Positions 16,210-25,817 of a stretch of DNA of 64,000 bases are shown one piece after another (the first letter of the stretch is position 1; every line of letters begins with the position of its first letter). Made by a program: the position numbers and the translations under genes. Location: contig CAVBBL010000014.1 of assembly GCA_963593905.1 (NCBI GenBank), positions 1 to 64,000 on the forward strand, read 5' to 3'. The stretch is from CAG-791 sp963593905. GTDB lineage: Bacteria; Bacillota; Clostridia; Lachnospirales; Lachnospiraceae. The notes beneath the pieces are model-generated. The model was not told the DNA's origin. It saw only the letters and a program-made list of their open reading frames with translations, and did no database searches.

Positions 16210-17226
16210 TTAATCTTCTTCGTAATGAAAGCCCACCAGTCTCTGACGAATATCTTCCACACTGAGCCATTCTGTATTGTTGCCGGAGGAATAGGCAAAT
16301 CCTTCCTCCACCTTGCAGCCTGAGAGATCCGGTGTCTGTCTCTCATTCCACACGATCTGAGGATATACGATATAGTGCTTCTCGTATTCATAGGTCGTCT
16401 GGGAGTCCTCGGTGGTCACCATGATTTCATGGAGCTTTTCTCCGGGGCGAATGCCTGTCTCTACCGTCTTACAGCCCGGCAGCATAGCCTCTGCCAGATC
16501 CTTCACATAGAAGGAAGGAATCTTGCTGATAAAGGTCTCGCCGCCCTTTGCCTCCTCTAATGCCTTCACCACCAGCGCTACACCCTCCTCCAGACTGATC
16601 CAGAACCGGGTCATGCGGTAATCTGTGATGGGAAGCTCTGTGACGCCCTTCTGAATGAGGCTGTGGAAAAAAGGAATCACAGAACCGCGGCTGCCTGCCA
16701 CATTACCGTAGCGCACGATGGAGAAATTGATATCCTTGCTGCCGGAATATGCATTGGCTGCAATAAAAAGCTTATCAGAAACCAGCTTCGTGCCGCCGTA
16801 AAGGTTCACCGGGTTGACCGCCTTGTCTGTAGAAAGGGCGACTACCTTCTTAACGCCTGTATCCAGGCAGGCATCGATCACATTCTGTGCACCGTTGATA
16901 TTGGTCTTGATAGCCTCTGCAGGATTGTACTCACAGGCAGGCACCTGCTTTAAAGCCGCTGCATGGATCACGAAATCCACACCCTCCAGTGCTCTCTTTA
17001 AGCGCTCCTTATCCCGGACATCCCCGATGAAATAGCGCATCTGCGCCTCATGTTCCTTAAAGAAAGGATCATTGCCCATGACGAACTGCTTGAACTCATC
17101 CCTGGAGTAGATGATGATCTTCTTCGGATGATAATGCTCCAGCACGTACTTGGAAAAGCACTTGCCGAAGGATCCGGTTCCTCCTGTCACGAGTATTGTC
17201 TTGTTATCCAGTAATTTCTCAGCCAT
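16210..17226 (-). CDS. UDP-N-acetylglucosamine 4,6-dehydratase-type enzyme (CapD/PseB-like)
   Basis: 338-residue short-chain dehydrogenase-type protein. NAD(P)-binding TGGTGSFG (residues about 14-21), HAAALKQVPACEYNP, the LSTDKAVNPVNLYGGTK active-site region typical of inverting 4,6-dehydratases. Likely oxidises and dehydrates a UDP-HexNAc as the first step to a deoxyamino sugar for surface glycans. The short form without FlaA1 membrane helices. SD GAAGGAGCACC lies about 10 nt before ATG 17226. Preceded by a purine-rich leader (17237-17320). The hairpin AATGGCTGC/GCAGCCATT (16185-16153) follows its stop. Confidence 0.88.
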   Translation of the reverse strand: MAEKLLDNKTILVTGGTGSFGKCFSKYVLEHYHPKKIIIYSRDEFKQFVMGNDPFFKEHEAQMRYFIGDVRDKERLKRALEGVDFVIHAAALKQVPACEYNPAEAIKTNINGAQNVIDACLDTGVKKVVALSTDKAVNPVNLYGGTKLVSDKLFIAANAYSGSKDINFSIVRYGNVAGSRGSVIPFFHSLIQKGVTELPITDYRMTRFWISLEEGVALVVKALEEAKGGETFISKIPSFYVKDLAEAMLPGCKTVETGIRPGEKLHEIMVTTEDSQTTYEYEKHYIVYPQIVWNERQTPDLSGCKVEEGFAYSSGNNTEWLSVEDIRQRLVGFHYEED

Positions 17227-17236
17227 GGGATAGGTG

Positions 17237-17320
17237 CTCCTTCTTCTGCTTCTTTTATTTCTTCTATTTTCTTTTGTTTCTTCTATTTTCTTGCTTTTCT
17301 TGTTGTTTCCTGCCGTCCGC
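17237..17320. repeat. Purine-rich simple-sequence tract in the capD-like leader
   Basis: On the minus strand, degenerate reiterations of AGAAAATAGAAGAAA and AGAAGAAATAAAAG directly before the SD. Similar in flavour to the arrays at 13423-13530 and 63537-63712. Confidence 0.6.
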
Positions 17321-17351
17321 CCTTGTACAGCCTTGCTCCGTCCCGGCTGTT

Positions 17352-17729
17352 CTATTGCTTCTTCATATGGGCTTCGTAGTAATCATTGATGCGGTTATAG
17401 GTATCCTCGGTGATATTATGCTCGATCTTGCAGGCTTCCTCCGCCGCCGTCTCTTCATCCACACCGATGGCCATCAGCACCTTTTTCAACAGGCGATGGC
17501 GAGCATAAATCCGTTCTGCGATCTCCCTCCCTGCGTCTGTCAGGGTGATAAAAAGATTGCCATCCATCTCGATATAGCCATTCTCACGAAGCTTTTTCAT
17601 GGCAACACTGACACTGGGCTTGGAAAATTCCATCTCATTGACAATATCAATGGAACGAACCTGTCCCAGCCGCTCATGCAAAATCAGAATGGTCTCCAGA
17701 TAATCCTCTGCGGATTCATGTATATTCAT
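17352..17729 (-). CDS. Metal-dependent transcriptional regulator, MntR/DtxR family
   Basis: 125 residues, two-domain form without SH3. Winged helix-turn-helix with IVNEMEFSKPSVSVAMKKL recognition region (about 25-50); dimerisation/metal domain with GREIAERIYARHRLLKKVL and EEACKIEHNITED. Possible ligands D9, E12 and the C-x-x-E-H group; Asp at position 9 recalls MntR, whereas the Cys recalls DtxR/IdeR, so Mn or Fe sensing is open. GGAGAGGTAATAC precedes ATG 17729. A leader element separates it from glgB. The regulated transporter is not in the window. Confidence 0.88.
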   Translation of the reverse strand: MNIHESAEDYLETILILHERLGQVRSIDIVNEMEFSKPSVSVAMKKLRENGYIEMDGNLFITLTDAGREIAERIYARHRLLKKVLMAIGVDEETAAEEACKIEHNITEDTYNRINDYYEAHMKKQ

Positions 17730-17732
17730 GTA

Positions 17733-17796
17733 TTACCTCTCCATGCCGCAGACCAGCTGCGACTATGTGCGGAAATTACGCCGGAGCGAATCTCCG
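17733..17796 (-). repeat. Leader element (A-B-SD) upstream of mntR-like gene
   Basis: A (17795-17771, GGAGATTCGCTCC and ATTTCC), B (17763-17745, GTCGCAGCTGGTCTGCGGC), SD GAGAGG. No C or D; begins 1 nt before the glgB stop. Confidence 0.6.
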
Positions 17797-17797
17797 A

Positions 17798-19849
17798 TTA
17801 AAATTCAAAGATCAATGCGCCGTATGCGGGCAGGGTGAACTCCAAATACTGCGGCTTGCGGTCACACTCTCCCTTCTGGGCGCCGATGACAGCAGGAACC
17901 TTGCAGTCCGCCGGTGCACCATACTCCTCTAAAGCACTGTTCAGCAGCAGCTTATACTTACCGCTGACCGGTACACCCACCCGGTATCCTACTCTCTCCA
18001 CCGGTGTCATGTTAAGTACAAACAACAGACATCTCTTATCAGAAGTGCAGCGGCGGATAAAGCTGTAAATGCTCCGATCCTTATCATCTGCATTCATCCA
18101 CTCAAAGCCCGCCCAGTCATTGTCGATCTCATACAGGCAGGGATATTGACGATAAATCTCCAGAAGCTTTGCCACATACTTCTTCATGCCCGCATTGCAG
18201 GAATTCTGCAGCAGGAACCAGTCTAGCTCTCTGGCCTCGCTCCACTCTCTCTCCTGACCGAACTCCTGTCCCATAAAGAGCAGCTTCTTGCCGGAATGTC
18301 CCAGCATATAGGTATACCCCGCACGCAGATTGGAATACTTATCTACCTGGTAGCCGGGCATTTTTTCCACCATGGAGCACTTCAAATGTACTACCTCATC
18401 GTGGGACAAAGGCAGTATATAATTCTCCGAATTATTATAGCTCATGGCAAAAGTCATGGCATAGTGGGAACCGGCGCGCATGATGGGATCCAGTTTCATG
18501 TACTGACAGAAATCGTGCATCCATCCCATATTCCACTTAAAGGAAAATCCAAGTCCCTCACCGCCGATATCGCTGGTCACATTGGGCCATGCAGTGGATT
18601 CCTCGGCGATGGTCATAAAGCCCGGATAAGTGCCGCGAACCACAGAATTCAGATGATGGAAGAAATTAATGGCATCCAGGTTTTTGTTGCCGCCGTACTG
18701 GTTCGGCACCCATTCGCCGTCCTTCTTGCCATAATCAAGATACAACATGGAAGCCACTGCATCTACTCTGATACCATCAATGTGGAACTTGCGGATCCAG
18801 TAGAGTACATTGGCGATCAGGAAGTTTTTCACCTCCGGCTTTGCATAATTGAAGATCTTGGTGCCCCAGTCAGGATGCTCGCCCTTGCGCGGATCCGGAT
18901 CCTCGTAAATACACTGGCCGTCGAAGCAGGCAAGACCGTGCTCGTCCGGGCAGAAATGTGCCGGTACCCAGTCCAGAATAACACCGATGCCGTTTTCATG
19001 CATCTTATTGATGAGATACATAAAGTCCTTCGGCGTGCCATAGCGGGATGTAGGTGCATAATAACCGGTCACCTGGTATCCCCAGGAGCCGTCAAAGGGA
19101 TGCTCCGCAATGCCCATAAGCTCTATGTGCGTAAAAGGCATCTCCTTTAAATACTCTGTCAGCCGGTCTGCGAACTCCCGGTAATTATAAAATCCGTCCT
19201 CGCCGTCCGGATGCTTCATCCAGGAGCCGATGTGACACTCATAAATGGAAATGGGTTCCTTGGTGTTGTCCTTCTCGTCCCGTGCCTTCTCCCACTTGGC
19301 ATCTTTCCAGTCAAAACCGGAAATATCCACTGTCTTAGAAGCAGTGCCGGGACGCAGCTCTGCTGCATTGGCATAAGGGTCTGCCTTGTAGAGTGCTCTG
19401 CCATCCTGCGTGCTGATCAGATATTTGTACAGTTCACCTTCTCCCACTCCAGGGATAAAGAGCTCATAGATACCGCCATCATTGATCTTGTGCATGGGAT
19501 ATTGATTCACATCCCAATCGTTGAAGCTGCCCACCACATGTACGGCCGCCGCATTGGGTGCCCATACAGCGAAGTGAAATCCCTTCACTCCCTCTTCCAC
19601 GGAAGGGTGTGCACCCAGCTTGTCATAAATATCATAGTGGGTGCCCTGTGCGAAGAGGTAGCAGTCATCGTCGGAGATAAACACCTTCTCCGGCGCCATT
19701 TCCTTCTTTGCTGCATCAGACGACAATTCCGAAATATTCTCCGCAACTGCCACCTTTTCAGCAGACACGGACGGTGTGGTGTTTTTCGTGCTGATCACTT
19801 TTTTGGCTGCATTCTTTTTTGCTCTGTTTGCTTTCTTTTTTGATGACAT
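17798..19849 (-). CDS. glgB: 1,4-alpha-glucan branching enzyme
   Basis: Introduces alpha-1,6 branches into glycogen; cytoplasmic. 683 residues. An unusual Lys/Ala-rich N-terminal extension (about 1-55) precedes CBM48 (FHFAVWAPNAAAVHVVGSFNDW) and the GH13 barrel: GIRVDAVASMLYLDY (nucleophile Asp), TIAEESTAW (acid/base Glu) and LSHDEVVHLK (third Asp), with a C-terminal beta domain. ATG 19849 follows GGGGGAATTGC; a longer in-frame frame overlaps the upstream gene and is rejected. Starts 34 nt after the upstream 1176-residue gene, so co-transcribed. No other glycogen genes are in the window. Confidence 0.95.
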   Translation of the reverse strand: MSSKKKANRAKKNAAKKVISTKNTTPSVSAEKVAVAENISELSSDAAKKEMAPEKVFISDDDCYLFAQGTHYDIYDKLGAHPSVEEGVKGFHFAVWAPNAAAVHVVGSFNDWDVNQYPMHKINDGGIYELFIPGVGEGELYKYLISTQDGRALYKADPYANAAELRPGTASKTVDISGFDWKDAKWEKARDEKDNTKEPISIYECHIGSWMKHPDGEDGFYNYREFADRLTEYLKEMPFTHIELMGIAEHPFDGSWGYQVTGYYAPTSRYGTPKDFMYLINKMHENGIGVILDWVPAHFCPDEHGLACFDGQCIYEDPDPRKGEHPDWGTKIFNYAKPEVKNFLIANVLYWIRKFHIDGIRVDAVASMLYLDYGKKDGEWVPNQYGGNKNLDAINFFHHLNSVVRGTYPGFMTIAEESTAWPNVTSDIGGEGLGFSFKWNMGWMHDFCQYMKLDPIMRAGSHYAMTFAMSYNNSENYILPLSHDEVVHLKCSMVEKMPGYQVDKYSNLRAGYTYMLGHSGKKLLFMGQEFGQEREWSEARELDWFLLQNSCNAGMKKYVAKLLEIYRQYPCLYEIDNDWAGFEWMNADDKDRSIYSFIRRCTSDKRCLLFVLNMTPVERVGYRVGVPVSGKYKLLLNSALEEYGAPADCKVPAVIGAQKGECDRKPQYLEFTLPAYGALIFEF

Positions 19850-19883
19850 CGCAATTCCCCCAAACTCGTTTTTCGCGCGTCCT

Positions 19884-22800
19884 TTAATAATGCTGGAAAT
19901 CCTTCTCTCTGAGAATGATCCTGTCATCCTCATCATAACGCTTGCGCAGCAGTATATCCATCAAATGAGACAATGATTTCTTACTTGCATAATAGATCGC
20001 ATCATCCACCATATCCCGGACTTCCCGCATGGTCACATTGTGATCGATGGTCTGCTTGGAGGAAATCCTCGTATGCAGAGCCAGAACCCCAAATTCGTCG
20101 ATACTGTAATCCTTGGAACGGGCATATGCTCTGGCATAGCGAACCAGTGTGTGATTATCGAGAGCCTGAATGTCCACCCGGGCTGTGAAGTGCTCCTCCA
20201 GCGCCTGATGCTGTGCCAGGAAATTATCCATCGCCTTTTTGGTATCCACCAGAATGACGATCAATCCTCTCTCCTCACTCTGCAGCGCCTTGCGCATCGT
20301 CTTCACGCTGGCATCATTTAATTCTCCTGCCCGCTCAACAATCAGCGCACCATTCCTTAGTCGGTCGATTACCGGTGCAAAGTCACGGCGATTTAAAATC
20401 TCACCGGTGGATCTGGCCACCTTGCCGGAGAAATTCTGATCTGTCAGCTGAATCTCCCGAATCAGCCCTTTGGCAAGATTTAATGCTCCCGGTCCGTCAT
20501 CTCCCGTCACGATCACATTGCCTGTGCAGGCTGCCAGGCTTACCTTGTCGATTGCCTGCAGAATCTGCCGACGGGAATTCTTCTCGCTTAAGTACGGTCC
20601 GAACAACGCCCGTTCTTCTCTGGTCATTGCCCGCACTTTTTCCTCTTCGGAAGCGGAGTGCTGACGCTGGCTGCGGTTTTCATCTACGCTGCGGCGCCGC
20701 TCCTGCCTCTGATTCTCGGTCATCTCCTCCGGATCGCCGTATTTGCCCTTGGCAAATTCCGTGAGATCCTGGGTCTCGTGCAAAGCTTCCACAGGCGTAT
20801 TTCTGGCTCTGCGCACAGGCATGTCCTCTTCCTCCTGCGGCTCATCCTCTGCCTCTTCCTGCGCCTGCTCTTCTTCCTCTTCTTCGGGAACAGTTTCTTC
20901 CTCAGAATCGCTGTAATAGCCATCCTCGTCTTCGGACTCTTCCTCTTCATAGGTATCCCGGAAGTCTTCCTGTGCCTCTTCCTGGGATTCCTCAGAATCC
21001 TCTATATAATGATCCTGTTTCTCTGCCTCTTCCTCCTGCAGGTATGCCTCATCCTGTCTGTCATCCTCGTAAGCATCGTCTTCTTCCTGCTCGTAGGATG
21101 CTTCTTCCTGTACAGAAGCCTCTTCCTCGGGCTGCACGTAAGAGTCCTCTTTCCGGAGAGATTCCTCCAATGTCGGCTCCTGCGCTGTATTCTGTGCTGC
21201 AGGCTCTTGTTCTTTGTCTTCTCTCTGAGGGAAGTAGTCCTCCGACAGATTCTGCAGCGCCTGTTCCTTTCTTAAGGTGCGAAGCACTGCGGAAGGAGAC
21301 CACTTCTTTGTGGCCTCATCTGCGATCTCATCCTCCAGCACTGCACGTCCCACAGAACGTCCCGCTGCCACGGCAGCACTCTGACGTTCCTCTGCAGACA
21401 GACCGTCTGAGAGCTCGCTTCCCACGGGTCTCGCTTCCTTTTCCCTCTTAATGCGGGCCTCTGCCTCGATCTCCCGCTCCATATGCTCCAGAACACCCTT
21501 TTTGGAGGTCTCCTCAAACTTGGCAATGATCGGTCCGGTATTCTGCAATACGCGCTGGCGATTCTCCTTGGCTCTCTTTTCTTCGTTATCCCGGCGAATC
21601 TTTTCCCACTCCGCCATGATACCTTCAATATCCAACTGACCGGTGATCTGCTTATCCGGGACTTCTCCCTCTTCCAGTGCCATGGAGTACTGACCGTCTG
21701 TCTCCTGAGCCAATACCGCATCATAAGCAGAGCTGACCACCTGCTCCGGTGTCTGCTGCCAAAGTGCTTCTCCCGGAAGTTCTCCCCAGGATGCCTTCTG
21801 GCCGCTTCCTGCAGGCTTCGCTGCCTCTCTCCCCAACACTGCAAAATCATCCTGCTCGTCCGGCAGTATTCCGGTGACAGGGGCTGTTTCCTCTACAGAT
21901 GTCGTCTGCTCCGCAGGTGACATCTGTTCAGGCTGCCGGAATGTCTCTGTGTCCTTCTCTGCTTCCCGGGGCTGTTCCTCTTCTGCAGTCTGTGCAGATC
22001 CTGTTTCCCGCTCCATCGCCGGCTGTGCATACTCCGCTGCACGGATAGCCTCCTCCTGCGCTTCTTCCTGTGCGGCATAAGCACCGGCTCCGACCAGTTC
22101 TTCTGTAACTTCCTGCTCTCCGTCTGCTTCTGTGTTTTCTGTATTTTCTGCAGGTGTCTGCTCCTGCGGCTGGGGGAACTGTGCTTCTACGGCTGCGGAA
22201 TCTTCGGACTGCGCAGGATGCTCTTCCTTTTCCTGTCCTTGTGCCTCCTGTTCCTGCCTCTCTTCATTTTCCTGCAATTCCTTTAAAATTGCTGCAGACC
22301 GCGCTGCCCTTCTGGCTGCATCGTCCTCTCTGGGAGGCTCCTGTTTCAGAAGTTCCTTCACACCTGCCGCCACGGTCTGCTGCAGGTTGATGGTGTTAAA
22401 CTGACTCTCATCTAAGGGCTTTACCTGAATTTCTTCCTGAGGTTCTTCAAAACCGCCGGCTCCGTAACCACCCTGCTGTTCATAGCCTGCCTGACTCTGC
22501 TCCTGCGGTGTGCCACTGTAAGGCATATTCTCCCCGTAAGCCCCATTCTCTGCATAGAATTCCTGTCCCTGTTCCGGATAGGGCGACGGCTGGTCGGCTG
22601 CTGCTCCCGCATACTGACTGCCTTCCTCATAGGTCGGCTGCTGTCCGTATGCTTCCTGATCATAATACTGCTGCCCATATACCTGTTCCTGGCCATACTG
22701 CTGCTGGACATCCTGGTCATAAACCGGTGCCTCTGCACGCTGACCATCCTGACCGTAATCCGGCTGCTGCACGGCCTCTTCCACCTCCTGCGCAGGAATG

Positions 22801-23414
22801 GGTCTGGTCAACTCTTCCAGTCTGGTGGTCTGGTCCGCTGTCAGCGGGGTCTTTTCCTGCTTTAGCTGCAATGCCTTGATGACATATCGTCCGTCTCCGA
22901 AGGCCGCGATCATCTCATCGCATTCCTGGGCGCACTTACTGGTCATGCCCGCCTGATTGTAGAGAGCTGCCAGTGTATACGCCCACTTCTCCCTGTAATC
23001 ATGCTTTTTTAACTCTTCCAGCACCGCAATGCGCTCGTCAATACCCACGCCCTGGGCGACATAAATCTTGTACTGCAGGATATAGCGTCCCGGGTCCCTG
23101 GGTGCCATTGCCACGAAATCGTTGTAGTAAGTCACCGCCTTGACGAATTCATTCAGACGAAGCTCCAGCTCACAAAGACCGTATACGATGGATCTCCCCC
23201 CGGGATAACGATCATGCGCCATCTCCAGAATGTCTCTGCTCTCCTCGAAACGACGGTTGATCTTGTACAGATCACTGATCTTGCAGAGCATATTTACATT
23301 TTTAACACGCTTCCAGTCTATGGTGTCGGCGATTTCCACCGCTTCGGAGAATCTCCTCTCCGCAATCAGCGCGTTGATTTCTTCTACACAGACTCTGTAT
23401 TCATATTTATCCAA
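19884..23414 (-). CDS. Large TPR / acidic low-complexity / AAA-like protein of unknown function
   Basis: 1176 residues. Residues about 1-200 form TPR-like helical repeats (SEAVEIADT, RRFEESRDILEMAHDRYP, EFVKAVTYYNDFVAMAPRDP). About 215-880 is Glu/Gln-rich, with a Tyr-Gly-Gln stretch and long acidic runs, presumably disordered. The last about 290 residues look like an AAA+ module: IVTGDDGPGALNLAKGL at the Walker A position lacks the Lys, GALIVERAGELND sits at the Walker B position, and ERGLIVILVDT follows, so ATP hydrolysis is doubtful. No signal peptide or TM. Start is TTG 23414 after GAGGGAGCTATT. Own promoter at 23484-23513; glgB is downstream. Function unknown; a scaffold is one possibility. 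Confidence 0.75.
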   Translation of the reverse strand: MDKYEYRVCVEEINALIAERRFSEAVEIADTIDWKRVKNVNMLCKISDLYKINRRFEESRDILEMAHDRYPGGRSIVYGLCELELRLNEFVKAVTYYNDFVAMAPRDPGRYILQYKIYVAQGVGIDERIAVLEELKKHDYREKWAYTLAALYNQAGMTSKCAQECDEMIAAFGDGRYVIKALQLKQEKTPLTADQTTRLEELTRPIPAQEVEEAVQQPDYGQDGQRAEAPVYDQDVQQQYGQEQVYGQQYYDQEAYGQQPTYEEGSQYAGAAADQPSPYPEQGQEFYAENGAYGENMPYSGTPQEQSQAGYEQQGGYGAGGFEEPQEEIQVKPLDESQFNTINLQQTVAAGVKELLKQEPPREDDAARRAARSAAILKELQENEERQEQEAQGQEKEEHPAQSEDSAAVEAQFPQPQEQTPAENTENTEADGEQEVTEELVGAGAYAAQEEAQEEAIRAAEYAQPAMERETGSAQTAEEEQPREAEKDTETFRQPEQMSPAEQTTSVEETAPVTGILPDEQDDFAVLGREAAKPAGSGQKASWGELPGEALWQQTPEQVVSSAYDAVLAQETDGQYSMALEEGEVPDKQITGQLDIEGIMAEWEKIRRDNEEKRAKENRQRVLQNTGPIIAKFEETSKKGVLEHMEREIEAEARIKREKEARPVGSELSDGLSAEERQSAAVAAGRSVGRAVLEDEIADEATKKWSPSAVLRTLRKEQALQNLSEDYFPQREDKEQEPAAQNTAQEPTLEESLRKEDSYVQPEEEASVQEEASYEQEEDDAYEDDRQDEAYLQEEEAEKQDHYIEDSEESQEEAQEDFRDTYEEEESEDEDGYYSDSEEETVPEEEEEEQAQEEAEDEPQEEEDMPVRRARNTPVEALHETQDLTEFAKGKYGDPEEMTENQRQERRRSVDENRSQRQHSASEEEKVRAMTREERALFGPYLSEKNSRRQILQAIDKVSLAACTGNVIVTGDDGPGALNLAKGLIREIQLTDQNFSGKVARSTGEILNRRDFAPVIDRLRNGALIVERAGELNDASVKTMRKALQSEERGLIVILVDTKKAMDNFLAQHQALEEHFTARVDIQALDNHTLVRYARAYARSKDYSIDEFGVLALHTRISSKQTIDHNVTMREVRDMVDDAIYYASKKSLSHLMDILLRKRYDEDDRIILREKDFQHY

Positions 23415-23483
23415 AATAGCTCCCTCGCGGAAACGGTCTCCCGTCCCGGCTTCTTCTATTTTCTATCAAAATTTGCAACCTTT

Positions 23484-23513
23484 AGTTTATCATATCGCCG
23501 CTGCGCGTGTCAA
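23484..23513 (-). promoter_or_regulatory. Promoter for the 1176-residue protein and glgB
   Basis: Minus strand TTGACA (23513-23508), 18-bp spacer, TAAACT (23489-23484); lies between the rsmA stop and the TTG start. Confidence 0.7.
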
Positions 23514-23529
23514 AAAAAGGCAGCATCTC

Positions 23530-24399
23530 TCATTCTCCTAAAAGTGCCTTGGAAAAAGCGGCAAATTCCTCTAGGGACAGCTTCTCTCCCCGAACGTTGA
23601 CAGGAAGCCCCACCGCCTCCAGTGCCTGTTCCGCCTCTGCACGGCTGAAATTTCTCCCTCCGTACTGTAATCCGTTGGCGATGCCGTTGGCCAGTGTCTT
23701 CCGGCGCTGGTTAAAAGAGGCTCTGATGACTGCAAAAAGAAATTTCTCCGGCGCATCCACCGGCGGTTTTTGTCTGGCCCGCAGGCAGAGTACTGCAGAA
23801 TCCACACCGGGACGGGGAATAAAACAGGAGGGCGGCACTAATGTCACCAGCTCCGGCTCGGCATAATATTGCACCGCCAGGGTAATGGCGCCGTATTCCT
23901 TTGTCCCCGGCACCGCCCGAATGCGGTCAGCCACCTCTTTCTGCACCATCACGGTGATACTCTGAAAAAGTCCTCTTTCCTCCAAAAGTTTCATAAGAAT
24001 AGGCGTGGTAATGTAGTAAGGCAGATTTGCCACCGTTTTAAACGGCTTTCCTTCGTTATATTCTTCGGAAAGCGCAGCCAGATCCGTTTTCAGAATGTCC
24101 TGCCAGATGATGGTCACGTTGTCGCAGTCCTGCAGCGTATCCGCCAGCACCGGTTCCAGAGAAGTATCGATTTCCACGGAAATCACATGTCCTGCAGCCT
24201 CTGATAAAAGTCCCGTCATAGTGCCGATGCCGGGCCCGATTTCCAACACGCAGTCCTCCGGTCCAATGCCTGCCGCCTCTATGCTCTTTAAGATTACATT
24301 TTCATTGATCAGAAAATTCTGTCCAAATTTCTTTCGGGCGCGAATGCCGAATTTGTCCAATACACGCAGGGTCTCTCCCGCTGATGCCAGATTTGCCAT
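23530..24399 (-). CDS. rsmA: 16S rRNA (adenine1518-N6/adenine1519-N6)-dimethyltransferase
   Basis: KsgA/RsmA, SAM-dependent dimethylation of A1518 and A1519 in 16S rRNA, a late small-subunit assembly step. 289 residues. GQNFLINENV near the N-terminus, SAM-binding VLEIGPGIGTMT (near 46-57), catalytic NLPYYITTPI (near 125), and a C-terminal helical domain with ASFNQRRKTL. GGAGAACAGGATAT precedes ATG 24399. Directly follows tatD (47 nt), a common pairing in Firmicutes. Confidence 0.96.
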   Translation of the reverse strand: MANLASAGETLRVLDKFGIRARKKFGQNFLINENVILKSIEAAGIGPEDCVLEIGPGIGTMTGLLSEAAGHVISVEIDTSLEPVLADTLQDCDNVTIIWQDILKTDLAALSEEYNEGKPFKTVANLPYYITTPILMKLLEERGLFQSITVMVQKEVADRIRAVPGTKEYGAITLAVQYYAEPELVTLVPPSCFIPRPGVDSAVLCLRARQKPPVDAPEKFLFAVIRASFNQRRKTLANGIANGLQYGGRNFSRAEAEQALEAVGLPVNVRGEKLSLEEFAAFSKALLGE

Positions 24400-24445
24400 A
24401 TATCCTGTTCTCCTGTTTATTTAATGACGTGCCGACAGATTTTCC

Positions 24446-25225
24446 TTACTCTGCCAGGCCATAGAGCTTTTCTGCGTTTCTTTCTGTGACGGCAATGACC
24501 TCCTGCACATCCATACCCCGGATCTCACCGATCTGCGCCGCCACCAGCGGCAGATATGCAGAACTGTTCCGCTCTCCCCTATGCGGCACCGGTGGCAGAT
24601 AGGGGCAGTCGGTCTCTAATACCAATCGGTCTATAGGTGCCATTTCCACCACTTCCCGAAGTTTTCTGGCATTTTTATAGGTAAGTACACCGCCGATTCC
24701 CAGATAAAACCCCAGTTTCAAAAAAGCAGCTGCCATTTCCTTACTGTAGGAAAAGCAGTGAATGACGCCGGGAGTCTTCCCTACTCTCTTTGGTGCATGA
24801 TTCTGCAGAATCGACAGCGTATCCTCCGCCGCCTCTCTGGAATGTATGATCACCGGCTTATCCAATTCCTGTGCCAACTGCAGCTGACGTAGGAACCAAT
24901 ACTTCTGCGTCTCCCTGCTCACCGTCTCCCAATGGTAGTCAAGACCGATTTCTCCAATCGCCAGTGCCTTGGACTCCTTCATGCCTTCCCGAATCCGGTC
25001 GATTGTCTCCTCGGACATCTCCCCGCACTCTTCCGGGTGGATTCCCAATGCACAGTAAATCTGTGGATAGCTCCCTGCCAGTTCCTGACATTTTTCCAGA
25101 CTTTCTATCGTGGAGGCCACATCTACCATGCGGCCGACACCTGCCTCTTTGCACTTTTCCAATACATCTTCCAGATCAGCTGCAAATGCCTGATCGTCAT
25201 AATGTGCATGCGTATCAAAAATCAT
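24446..25225 (-). CDS. tatD: TatD family DNase/hydrolase
   Basis: Metal-dependent TIM-barrel hydrolase with 3'-5' exonuclease or deoxyribonuclease activity in known members. 259 residues. Metal ligands in DTHAHYDD, GEIGLDYHW, VIIHSREA, VIHCFSYS and LETDCPYLPP are all present. SD AAAGAGGTAGAA before ATG 25225. Upstream sequence retains half a leader hairpin B (25229-25250). Confidence 0.94.
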   Translation of the reverse strand: MIFDTHAHYDDQAFAADLEDVLEKCKEAGVGRMVDVASTIESLEKCQELAGSYPQIYCALGIHPEECGEMSEETIDRIREGMKESKALAIGEIGLDYHWETVSRETQKYWFLRQLQLAQELDKPVIIHSREAAEDTLSILQNHAPKRVGKTPGVIHCFSYSKEMAAAFLKLGFYLGIGGVLTYKNARKLREVVEMAPIDRLVLETDCPYLPPVPHRGERNSSAYLPLVAAQIGEIRGMDVQEVIAVTERNAEKLYGLAE

Positions 25226-25228
25226 TTC

Positions 25229-25250
25229 TACCTCTTTAAGCCGCAGCTTC
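25229..25250 (-). repeat. Half leader element (B arm plus SD) upstream of tatD
   Basis: GAAGCTGCGGCTTAAAGAGG on the minus strand matches the 3' arm of type 1 hairpin B plus SD; the 5' arm is lost. Confidence 0.5.
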
Positions 25251-25364
25251 CCTAAATTTCTATTTATTATACCCTGTCTTTCCGTATGAAAACAGTTCCA
25301 AACCGCTTTAAATCCGCTAATTGTATCCTTTTTTCAATTTTTTTAATTTTTTTCAAAAAAGGTC

Positions 25365-25393
25365 TTGCAAAAAGGAAACGAAGTGACTATAAT
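25365..25393 (+). promoter_or_regulatory. Promoter of tRNA-Lys
   Basis: TTGCAA (25365-25370), 17-bp spacer, TATAAT (25388-25393), 35 nt before the mature tRNA 5' end. The stretch 25251-25364 upstream is AT-rich and without a gene. Confidence 0.8.
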
Positions 25394-25428
25394 AACACTT
25401 GCGTTGAAAAACAGCGACAAATAAATAA

Positions 25429-25501
25429 GCGCTTTTAGCTCAGCTGGTAGAGCACCTGACTCTTAATCAGGGTGTCCAGGGTTCGAGTCCCTGAAGGCGC
25501 A
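25429..25501 (+). tRNA. tRNA-Lys (anticodon CTT)
   Basis: 73 nt. Acceptor GCGCTTT / AAGGCGC, D arm GCTC..GAGC, anticodon stem CCTGA/TCAGG with loop CTCTTAA (anticodon CTT at 25462-25464), T arm CAGGG TTCGAGT CCCTG. The CCA end is not encoded. 25502-25817 downstream holds T-rich sequence and no gene. Confidence 0.97.
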
Positions 25502-25817
25502 CGTAGAGCACTGTGTCTGTGGATCTTAGGTGGTTCGTGGGGGCGGTGTTCTTTTTTTGTGTATTGTGTAACATTTTTCCTTTTCTGTTACATTCCCGTA
25601 CATTCCGGGCAATTTGTCCTTTTATCTTTCTGCAAAATATCTTATGCTTATAGATGGTTTTTATCACCCTCAGATTGCATGATATCAGGTCCTCCTTGAG
25701 ATACGCTTAGCATAAAATGAAGTGAGGCATAGGCGCAAAGTGCGGAGTAAGCCGGGTATCACACCATTTCATAAACTTTTCAAAATACAGCATATACACA
25801 GGACAGGAAATACTATC

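Noticed and set aside
25502..25560. Terminator after tRNA-Lys
   Set aside because: A T-run exists near 25551 but the only stem (AGCACTG with CGGTGTT) is weak, GU-rich and has a very large loop.
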